From the NCBI GenBank assembly GCA_002377585.1, contig DFQC01000052.1, forward strand, positions 1 to 5,199: DNA of 5,199 nucleotides, given 5' to 3'. This document shows, piece after piece, positions 1-5,199 of the stretch. Made by a program: the position numbers and the translations under genes. Source of the DNA: Anaerolineales bacterium UBA3499. Lineage in GTDB: Bacteria; Chloroflexota; Anaerolineae; Anaerolineales; UBA11657. Numbering within the stretch: position 1 is the stretch's first letter; the number at the start of each line of letters is the position of its first letter. Below the pieces are notes generated by a model. The model did not search any database and was not told the origin of the DNA. It was given only the letters and a program-made list of their open reading frames with translations.

Positions 1-276
1 CCTGGCATAGGTTTTGGTAAAAGTGTAAATCAAAACATAAGACTTATTAACGAACTTGATTACTTTACAGATATTGGCTATCCAATATTAATTGGACCTT
101 CTAGGAAGTCATTTATAGGATACACCCTAAATTTGCCTGTGGAAGAAAGACTCGAGGGCACGGCCGCTGCAATTTCAGTGGGTATTGTTCGAGGAGCTGA
201 CATGGTACGAGTACACGACGTAAAGCCTGTATCGCGAATAGTTCGTATGACCGACTCTATTGTACGTAACACATAA
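1..276 (+). CDS. folP: dihydropteroate synthase, C-terminal part (5' end outside window)
   Basis: This is the last 91 codons of dihydropteroate synthase, the cytoplasmic folate-pathway enzyme that joins 6-hydroxymethyl-dihydropterin pyrophosphate to p-aminobenzoate and is the sulfonamide target. The frame is open from base 1 and stops at TAA 274-276. The family's C-terminal motifs appear in order (residues numbered from the window edge): PGIGFGK at 1-7, the end of the DPGIGFGK strand; GPSRKSFIG at 32-40, whose Ser-Arg-Lys binds substrate; RLEGTAAA at 50-57; and RVHDV at 70-74, whose Arg and His contact the pterin pyrophosphate. The family's usual His-Asn after GFGK is Gln-Asn here (11-12), probably neutral. 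Compared with the roughly 280-residue family, about two thirds of the protein lies upstream. It converges on rel across only 21 bp, with no hairpin-plus-T-tract terminator visible between them. Confidence 0.96.
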   Translation, partial: PGIGFGKSVNQNIRLINELDYFTDIGYPILIGPSRKSFIGYTLNLPVEERLEGTAAAISVGIVRGADMVRVHDVKPVSRIVRMTDSIVRNT

Positions 277-297
277 ATTGTAGAGATTTTATATGTA

Positions 298-2559
298 TCA
301 ACCAGGTCTATAACGTTGTACCATGGTTACATTGGTTAATTCTTCTACTCTACTAAGAACCCTACTGAGTTGATTTAGATCAGACACCTCTAAGGTAACA
401 TTCACATGAACTTCATGGCCTTTACTAAGTGTTGATACATCTCCCATGTTTACATGTTCGTCTGCTGCAACAGTAGATATATCACGCATGAGACCCTCTC
501 GATCAAATGCTTCTATACGTATAGTCACAGGATAAACCTTGTCAGGTTTTGCTCTCCACTCAACACTAATCAAACGGTCACGCTCTCGTACCCGAAGTAT
601 ATTCGGGCAATCTTTGCGATGTATAGTCACTCCACGGACACGAGTAGTGTAGCCTACGATTTCGTCACCTGGAACTGGATGACAGCATCTAGCCAGATGA
701 GTAAGTAGTCCCCTTGTACCAGACACACTAACTTCTGGAGACTCAATCTGCAACTCGTGTTTTGCATGCTCCGGTGGTGGTAAACTTTCAGCTTCCTGCT
801 CTGATACATCACGCAACAATTCCACAATACGGTTTATCACGGTTTGACCATGAATATCACCGTACCCAACCGCAGCGTAAAAATCTTCTGCTAATTTGTA
901 TCCAAACATTGCAGCAGTTTTTTCCATTGAATACCCGCTGATGTTTAATTTTTTTAGCTCACGCTCGACAATAGATCTCCCAGTAGTTATGTTCTCCTTG
1001 CGTGCCTGTCGTTTAAACCAGGATCTAATCTTTTCACGTGCACGGGCAGACCGCACATAACCGAGGTCGGTATTCAACCAATCACGACTAGGCCCCCCGG
1101 TTTTAGATGTCAGTACTTCTACCTGATCTCCTGACTCTAACAGATGATTCAAAGGAACCAGACTTCCATTAACCTTAGCGCCTCTGCATCGCTCACCAAC
1201 CGACGTGTGGATATGGTAAGCAAAGTCTATCGGAGTCGCACCAGTTGGAAGATCTATAATGTCACCCCTTGGCGTAAACGCTAGCACCCTATCAGGAAAC
1301 AAGTCGGACTTAAGAGCATCAACAAACTCATGGCCATCTGTCAATTCCTGTCGCCAGTCCATCATAGAACGCAACCAGTTTATCCGTCTGTCAAAAGATT
1401 TATCCTGTTTTCGTTTACCATCCTCTTTGTATCTCCAGTGTGAAGCTATTCCATATTCAGCCCCCTCATGCATGAGCTCGGTACGTATCTGTACCTCTAG
1501 TGGATTACCTTCATCGTTGACTACAGTAGTATGAAGTGATTGATAAAAATTATCTTTAGGCGTAGCAACATAATCATCAAACTCTCCAGGTATAGGGTTC
1601 CAAAGATGATGAACAATCCCTAAAATCTGATAACAATCTGCAATAGCCTGACGTTCCTTATTGTCTAAACTTAACTTAGCATCCTCCAAAGATTCGGCTC
1701 TCTCCTTAACAAGGACCCTGACAGCACGTACGTCATGAATTTTGTCGAATGGTATATTCTTGCGTTTCATCTTGTTCCATATTGAATAAATATGTTTAGG
1801 GCGACCGGTCACTTCAGCAGAAATACCATGTTGTTCAAGCTCCTTCTGTAATCGAGCTACTGTCGCAGCAATTCGTTTTTCACGCTCAACCCTACCCCTA
1901 TTTATAGCTAAAGCAATTTCTTTATATTTCTTCGGATTAACATATCGAAAGCCTAAGTCCTCCAACTCCCACTTAATCTGCCACATTCCCAATCTGTTTG
2001 CCAATGGGGCAAAAATATCGAGTGTTTCCTGAGCTATACGTTGTCTTCTGTTCCGAGGTAAATAGTTAAGTGTACGCATATTGTGCAATCTGTCAGCAAG
2101 CTTGATTATCACAATACGTACATCATCGCTCATTGCCAAGAATGTTTTACGTATGGTCTCAGCTTGATCATCGGAAATGTGCTTAGTGTTTCTATCGTCA
2201 CTTTCTGGAGTTTGTAGAGTGATACCACTGTCTTGCCGCTGTACCTGCCCAGTCAACTTTGTTACTCCATCAACCATCAGTCCTACCTCAGGGCCAAAAG
2301 TCTTTTCAACCGCCTTTAGTGATACTGTCGAATCTTCTACCACATCGTGTAATAGGGCTGCAGTCAGCACTACTGGGGGAAGACCCAATTCAAGCAAAAT
2401 TGCAGCGACTGAAATACTGTGTTCTATAAATGGTTCTCCGGAAGCGCGTTTCTGACCTTTGTGCGCCCGATCAGCGAACTTGTAGGCACTCTCTACTAGA
2501 GAATACTCTGTCGAGTTCAAGTCCTCGATAAGTTTGTTAGAAAATGAGCTGAATTTCAT
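298..2559 (-). CDS. rel: bifunctional (p)ppGpp synthetase/hydrolase, RelA/SpoT family (long Rel)
   Basis: Cytoplasmic stringent-response enzyme that makes and degrades (p)ppGpp. At 753 residues it is full length for a long RSH protein. Domains in order: HD hydrolase about 25-205, with the metal/active-site set intact (H47, HDVVED at 71-76, LADRLHN with D156 and N160); synthetase about 250-375, with RPKHIYS (253-259), D276, PKDNFYQSLHT (334-344), E355 and QIRT (357-360); TGS about 422-485; a helical region; a Cys/zinc-finger-like domain with C625, C626, H627, H647 and C651; and ACT about 676-750. Two oddities: the synthetase carries EFDD (326-329), the acidic motif of E. coli RelA, where bifunctional enzymes usually have RXKD; and about 18 extra residues lie between VDGVTKLT and QAETIRK (about 104-131) in the hydrolase. 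The ATG at 2557-2559 is the likely start because an in-frame TAA lies 18 nt upstream (2575-2577) and the HD domain follows at once. No Shine-Dalgarno is visible. Confidence 0.97.
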   Translation of the reverse strand: MKFSSFSNKLIEDLNSTEYSLVESAYKFADRAHKGQKRASGEPFIEHSISVAAILLELGLPPVVLTAALLHDVVEDSTVSLKAVEKTFGPEVGLMVDGVTKLTGQVQRQDSGITLQTPESDDRNTKHISDDQAETIRKTFLAMSDDVRIVIIKLADRLHNMRTLNYLPRNRRQRIAQETLDIFAPLANRLGMWQIKWELEDLGFRYVNPKKYKEIALAINRGRVEREKRIAATVARLQKELEQHGISAEVTGRPKHIYSIWNKMKRKNIPFDKIHDVRAVRVLVKERAESLEDAKLSLDNKERQAIADCYQILGIVHHLWNPIPGEFDDYVATPKDNFYQSLHTTVVNDEGNPLEVQIRTELMHEGAEYGIASHWRYKEDGKRKQDKSFDRRINWLRSMMDWRQELTDGHEFVDALKSDLFPDRVLAFTPRGDIIDLPTGATPIDFAYHIHTSVGERCRGAKVNGSLVPLNHLLESGDQVEVLTSKTGGPSRDWLNTDLGYVRSARAREKIRSWFKRQARKENITTGRSIVERELKKLNISGYSMEKTAAMFGYKLAEDFYAAVGYGDIHGQTVINRIVELLRDVSEQEAESLPPPEHAKHELQIESPEVSVSGTRGLLTHLARCCHPVPGDEIVGYTTRVRGVTIHRKDCPNILRVRERDRLISVEWRAKPDKVYPVTIRIEAFDREGLMRDISTVAADEHVNMGDVSTLSKGHEVHVNVTLEVSDLNQLSRVLSRVEELTNVTMVQRYRPG

Positions 2560-2646
2560 GTTTGTCGTATATGTTTATGGTTGTTCAGGCACACTTATTG
2601 CTACCATGTATTTTAACACTCGAACTGAAATTGTGTGGAGGTTAAT
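2560..2646. promoter_or_regulatory. divergent intergenic region between rel and the barrel-NTF2 gene
   Basis: Only 87 bp separate the two divergent start codons, so both promoters should lie here or overlap the genes. Reading toward rel, a TAAAAT hexamer (complement of 2610-2615) matches the -10 consensus at five of six positions and would give a leader of about 45 nt, but there is no good -35 at 17 bp. Reading toward the right-hand gene, TATTTT at 2609-2614 is a poor -10 on almost the same bases. The two would overlap and could compete. The promoter calls are weak; the divergent arrangement is certain. Confidence 0.3.
2637..2641 (+). promoter_or_regulatory. Shine-Dalgarno GGAGG that fixes the GTG start at 2647
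   Basis: GGAGG is followed by five bases (TTAAT) and then GTG at 2647-2649, a normal spacing. The other in-frame GTG, at 2635, lies just ahead of this site and has no ribosome-binding site of its own. The downstream GTG is therefore the better start. Confidence 0.8.
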
Positions 2647-3804
2647 GTGGCAGTAGAAGGCAAAGGTTTTTTTATTTGGCGCATTTTAAATTGTGAGGGA
2701 GGTGATGCAGGCGCAATAGCCTCGAAAGCAGCGGATGCTAACTTAACCCATGTGCTGATAAAAATCGCGGACACTAGATATCCATTCGGGTATGATCGTA
2801 ACAATAATGACCTTGTTCCTTCAGTAACCCAAGCTCTAAAGAATCGTGGGATTCAAGTCTGGGGCTGGCATTATGTCAAAGGCAACGACCCATCCGGAGA
2901 AGCTAGAGTCGCTGTTGCACGTACTACGGAACTACAATTGGATGGTTATGTAATCGACGCAGAGCACGAATACAAATGGCGCGGTAAAGATGCGGCTGCT
3001 CGGCAGTTTATGGCTGACCTAAGGCAGGGATTGCCAAACCATCCAATTGCATTGAGTTCTTACAGATTTCCCACATACCATCGTGAGTTGCCCTGGTCAG
3101 CTTTTTTGGAAAAATGTGACTTCAACATGCCGCAAGTGTATTGGGAACAAGCTCATAATGCTGGAGCTCAACTTGAAAGGTCTGTTGGGGAGTTTGATGA
3201 TGCACGACTCGTGGGTTACCAGCGACCCGTCATTCCTACTGGTTCTGCATATGGAGCGGGAGGATGGGTTGCAACAGCAAACGACCAAGAGGTTTTTTAC
3301 CAAAAGGCCCTAGAACTAGGTTTGATTGCCGCTAACACATACTCGTGGGACTGGGCTACTAGTTCAGGACACCATGACCTATGGGATGCAGTTGCTAGGT
3401 TCAACTGGCCACTATCTACATCTGTGGAACCTAACGTTGTAGCTCCTGCTCCAACTATTCCAAATGTTCCTAACGACCCTCTTCATAATTATGTTGAAGC
3501 TCTAAACAATCGGGACATTGATACAATTATAAGTCTTTATCACGAAAATGCCGGGCATGTCAATGCTCAGCGCCTTCTACTCGGAATACAATCTATTAAA
3601 AATTGGTATCATAATCTACTCAATGAAGTACTGCCTCCTGGCACCTTCGCTATTGACCAAGTGAGAGGTACAGGATCGTCGTGGACCTTTAATTGGACTT
3701 TCCATAGTCCGTCTGGACAGCTAGCTGGCGGAAAGGACACTCTTGGAATGCGGCAGGGTCGTATTCAATATCATTACAGCAGTTTTGGGGGAGTACAAAC
3801 ATAA
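2647..3804 (+). CDS. two-domain protein: GH25-like (beta/alpha)8 barrel candidate fused to a SnoaL/NTF2-like domain
   Basis: A 385-residue protein starting at GTG 2647 behind GGAGG; TAA at 3802-3804. I do not recognise a named family. Residues about 6-255 read like a glycoside-hydrolase-type (beta/alpha)8 barrel: GKGFFIWRI as strand 1, HVLIKI (35-40), IQVWGWHYV (69-77), DGYVIDAEHEY (99-109), NMPQVYW (160-166) and ANTYSWDWA (229-237) look like successive strands. D104-A-E106 at the end of a strand resembles the Asp-x-Glu catalytic pair of GH25 lysozymes, and aromatic residues crowd the strand ends as in sugar-binding clefts. A Pro-rich linker (256-276) leads to residues 277-385, which resemble a SnoaL/NTF2-like alpha+beta cone: the DPLHNYVEALNNRDIDTIISLY helix pair (split here as 277-286 and 287-298), then GIQSIKNWYHNLL and paired strands. 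There is no signal peptide or membrane helix, so as written it is cytoplasmic, or released another way. The domain calls are inferred from pattern; enzymatic activity is unproven. Confidence 0.85.
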   Translation: MAVEGKGFFIWRILNCEGGDAGAIASKAADANLTHVLIKIADTRYPFGYDRNNNDLVPSVTQALKNRGIQVWGWHYVKGNDPSGEARVAVARTTELQLDGYVIDAEHEYKWRGKDAAARQFMADLRQGLPNHPIALSSYRFPTYHRELPWSAFLEKCDFNMPQVYWEQAHNAGAQLERSVGEFDDARLVGYQRPVIPTGSAYGAGGWVATANDQEVFYQKALELGLIAANTYSWDWATSSGHHDLWDAVARFNWPLSTSVEPNVVAPAPTIPNVPNDPLHNYVEALNNRDIDTIISLYHENAGHVNAQRLLLGIQSIKNWYHNLLNEVLPPGTFAIDQVRGTGSSWTFNWTFHSPSGQLAGGKDTLGMRQGRIQYHYSSFGGVQT

Positions 3805-3871
3805 AGACAGTCAGCTTTATATTAACCGTTGTCTCACAGATAACCAAACAGTCTATAATCACGACCTATTT

Positions 3872-3931
3872 CATATAATACTGTGGCAGTTTGCCATGAT
3901 ATACTGAAGTCAGAGTGTAAACATATAATAC
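3872..3931 (+). repeat. 10-bp direct repeat CATATAATAC, two copies 50 bp apart
   Basis: CATATAATAC occurs exactly at 3872-3881 and again at 3922-3931, start to start 50 bp. Each copy contains a perfect TATAAT. Bases flanking the ten do not match, so this is a short repeat and not a longer duplication. It could be a pair of promoters or a repeated binding site, or chance in AT-rich DNA. Confidence 0.5.
3884..3896. promoter_or_regulatory. small palindrome TGGCA-GTT-TGCCA, possible operator
   Basis: A perfect 5-bp inverted repeat around a 3-base centre lies between the two copies of the 10-bp repeat. It is centred about 46 bp upstream of the predicted transcription start from the last TATAAT, a position used by activators. 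It is short enough to be chance, and no regulator gene is in view. Confidence 0.2.
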
Positions 3932-3943
3932 AAAACAACAAAC

Positions 3944-3947
3944 GGAG
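3944..3947 (+). promoter_or_regulatory. Shine-Dalgarno GGAG that points to an ATT start at 3956
   Basis: GGAG is followed by eight bases and then ATT at 3956-3958, normal spacing for initiation. No ATG, GTG or TTG lies in this frame between the upstream stop (TAA 3926-3928) and TTG 3989, which has no comparable ribosome-binding site and would begin inside the membrane helix. Confidence 0.6.
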
Positions 3948-3955
3948 ACTTTACA

Positions 3956-5199
3956 ATTAGACAGCCCAACTCCACACAGCCCGGAAACTTGCTAATAATA
4001 GGATTAATTGTGCTCTTAGGAGCAGGTGGCATAGCCTTAATTGCCAATGCTCTCCAACAGTTCAACTCTGTTGCTGATCCAGTAACTGATACTGTGGTTC
4101 CAACTATATTAGCTGTAACGATTGAGTCGGGTTCTACAGCAACTGTTGAAGATTCGATAGATACAGAGTCCAAAGAGTTGGCTACCTCTACTAACAGCCC
4201 TGCGCCATCACTCACTTTCACTTCCACACCCGAATCAACACCGACTCCACTGTCGGATCAGGTAGCTTCACGAACCCAAACACTGGAGTTTACTGACAGT
4301 ATTTTCCTACGATCCGGACCAGGAACTAACTACGATAAGCTAGGTAGTGAGCCTGCTGGATACGTAGCTCCAGTCACAGGTAGATCTGAGGATGGTAAAT
4401 GGTATCAGATTGCTTATGGGGCACGTAATCGTGTGTGGGTGTCCGCCGATTGGGTATATGTAGCAAGTGGAACAGACGGTATTCCAATAGTACAGGCTCC
4501 CGCTACCCCTACCACAATGCCAACCGCTACCAACGCCGTAGTTGCAACCGCCACACAAGCATCAGTTAGTCTTAATCCTGCGTCTAGTGATTCTATTTCT
4601 GGCAAAACATTTAGTATAGATGGTTATTTTGTTGCTGGTACAAGCACACCTCGTTTCCTCGTCGGCGAATCATTTAATGTGGATATGAGAATTGTAAATT
4701 CTAGCAATTCATATGTAAGCTTTGGTGCCTGGGGTGTCCACACCAATTTATACCCGAATTTCCTTTATATTTTCAATGGAGACCGACCATCCGATCAAAT
4801 AGGTGCTAACACAGAAAAAAGCTGGGACAATCATCCAGTCAGTATTACAAATCCGGGACTGCATTACTTACAAATGGGAATATGTCTTGACAATGCAGCT
4901 AACTGCCTGGCTAGTAAGGCGCCTGGGGACAAATGGTATATCCTTACAGATGCGATACCTGTTACTGTAAGCGAATCTAGATTATCTCCTGTGTCATCTG
5001 AAGGTAGCCCAATTGAAGGCTCATACTTCGCCGCGGAAAAAACTTGCACTGCGGGCACCTCGTGTACTGCAAGTTATGCTGTTAATGAGAAAATCTGGTT
5101 AAAGCTAAGAATACGTAACACATCTGCCGATGACAAAAGTTTTGGTGCTTGGGGAGTTTATGCAAACCCGTACATTAAACGTTATTTCAATGGTAACGG
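3956..5199 (+). CDS. membrane-anchored extracytoplasmic protein with SH3b domain and tandem beta-rich repeats (3' end outside window)
   Basis: The open frame runs from after TAA 3926-3928 to the right edge; 414 codons are visible if the ATT at 3956 is the start. From the N-terminus: a short polar stretch (MRQPNSTQPGN); one hydrophobic helix about 12-33, rich in Leu, Ile and Gly, with no signal-peptidase or lipobox motif, so probably an uncleaved anchor; a Ser/Thr/Pro-rich linker about 41-107; an SH3b-type domain about 108-169, with LRSGPGTNYDKLG (118-130), GKWYQIAY (147-154) and VWVSADWV (160-167); an Ala/Thr/Pro linker about 170-213; then two related beta-rich units, 215-345 and 350 onward. 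Each unit has a Cys pair (C310/C317 and C364/C370), fitting disulfides outside the membrane. SH3b domains commonly bind peptidoglycan peptides, so envelope attachment is a reasonable inference; the repeats I cannot name. If the start is not ATT, TTG 3989 would give a form 11 residues shorter. It is separated from the upstream gene by 151 bp and probably has its own promoter. Confidence 0.85.
   Translation, partial: MRQPNSTQPGNLLIIGLIVLLGAGGIALIANALQQFNSVADPVTDTVVPTILAVTIESGSTATVEDSIDTESKELATSTNSPAPSLTFTSTPESTPTPLSDQVASRTQTLEFTDSIFLRSGPGTNYDKLGSEPAGYVAPVTGRSEDGKWYQIAYGARNRVWVSADWVYVASGTDGIPIVQAPATPTTMPTATNAVVATATQASVSLNPASSDSISGKTFSIDGYFVAGTSTPRFLVGESFNVDMRIVNSSNSYVSFGAWGVHTNLYPNFLYIFNGDRPSDQIGANTEKSWDNHPVSITNPGLHYLQMGICLDNAANCLASKAPGDKWYILTDAIPVTVSESRLSPVSSEGSPIEGSYFAAEKTCTAGTSCTASYAVNEKIWLKLRIRNTSADDKSFGAWGVYANPYIKRYFNGN
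4598..5199 (+). repeat. protein-level tandem repeat within the SH3b gene (two units, second cut by edge)
   Basis: Unit 1 covers codons 215-345 (4598-4990) and unit 2 codons 350-414 (5003 to the edge). Shared landmarks in order are G(Y/S)YF-type strand starts (Y224-F225, Y357-F358), RIVN/RIRN (245, 385), the identical SFGAWGV (255-261, 395-401) and FNGD/FNGN (273-276, 411-414). The offset grows from 133 to 140 and then 138 residues, showing small indels. The SFGAWGV codons begin at 4718 and 5138, exactly 420 bp apart, and differ at several third positions. The duplication is therefore not recent and the peptide has been kept by selection. Confidence 0.75.

Larger units (their letters stand above)
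3805..3955 (+). promoter_or_regulatory. AT-rich intergenic region with several promoter-like elements
   Basis: This 151-bp spacer precedes the membrane-anchored SH3b gene. It holds three perfect TATAAT hexamers on the plus strand, at 3854-3859, 3874-3879 and 3924-3929. The last is best placed: start of transcription near 3936 would leave a leader of about 20 nt carrying the ribosome-binding site. None has a good -35 at 16-18 bp. TTGTCT at 3829-3834 lies 19 bp before the first, and TTGCCA at 3891-3896 lies 27 bp before the third, which is too far. I see no coding sequence here and no convincing terminator for the upstream gene. Confidence 0.45.

Noticed and set aside
1259..1534. Open frame of 91 codons on the plus strand within rel
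   Set aside because: It is antisense to the synthetase-TGS part of rel and has no ribosome-binding site or domain.
2177..2455. Open frame of 92 codons on the plus strand within rel
   Set aside because: It is antisense to the conserved HD domain of rel and its Ser/Cys-rich translation resembles no domain; it is a shadow.
2635..2649. Upstream GTG at 2635 as start of the barrel-NTF2 gene
   Set aside because: It would place the GGAGG inside the coding region; GTG 2647 has this site at the right distance and the extra four residues add nothing to the fold.
3828..3844. Hairpin of seven pairs (one G-U) with a CAC loop just after the barrel-NTF2 gene
   Set aside because: No T-tract follows and the stem is AT-rich, so it does not qualify as an intrinsic terminator; it may be chance.
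3910..4227. Open frame of 105 codons on the minus strand opposite the start of the SH3b gene
   Set aside because: It lies antisense to the membrane helix and linker of a gene with clear domains, has no ribosome-binding site or recognisable domain, and its openness is explained by the codon use on the other strand.
2647..5199. Phage lysis cassette (endolysin-like barrel plus SH3b protein)
   Set aside because: No holin, phage structural gene or integrase is present, the SH3b protein is membrane-anchored with long linkers, and the barrel carries an NTF2-like domain and not a wall-binding one.

Overview
The window looks like ordinary chromosomal DNA from a free-living bacterium of moderate to low GC content. 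The most likely group is Chloroflexota, perhaps a marine or Dehalococcoidia-like lineage. This rests on the style of the proteins: a membrane-anchored protein with Thr/Pro/Ala-rich linkers and an SH3b domain, and a long Rel protein with a PGEFDDY synthetase motif. It is an inference that I could not check by search. There are four protein genes, two of them cut by the window edges. I see no rRNA, tRNA, CRISPR array, insertion sequence or phage structural gene.

Layout: (1) 1-276, plus strand, the last 91 codons of folP (dihydropteroate synthase, folate synthesis). (2) 298-2559, minus strand, a complete 753-residue Rel/SpoT-family (p)ppGpp synthetase/hydrolase, convergent with folP across 21 bp. 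(3) 2560-2646, a short divergent intergenic region. (4) 2647-3804, plus strand, an unnamed two-domain protein: an N-terminal GH25-like (beta/alpha)8 barrel candidate with an Asp-Ala-Glu motif, then a Pro-rich linker and a C-terminal SnoaL/NTF2-like domain. (5) 3805-3955, an AT-rich spacer with three perfect TATAAT hexamers, a 10-bp direct repeat and a small palindrome. (6) 3956 to the right edge, plus strand, a membrane-anchored extracytoplasmic protein with one transmembrane helix, a low-complexity linker, an SH3b domain, a second linker and at least two copies of a roughly 135-140-residue beta-rich repeat. Its best start is an ATT codon behind a good Shine-Dalgarno, so automatic gene callers would probably miss or shorten it.

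Functionally, folP and rel are housekeeping genes (folate supply and the stringent response). The two right-hand genes may both concern glycan or cell-envelope biology: one has a candidate glycosidase fold, the other an SH3b domain and repeats outside the membrane. They share strand but are separated by 151 bp with its own promoter-like elements, so joint function is only a suggestion. The points most worth a second look are the barrel-NTF2 fusion, the ATT start, the duplicated extracellular domain, and a Rel enzyme with an intact hydrolase site but the EXDD synthetase motif known from RelA.
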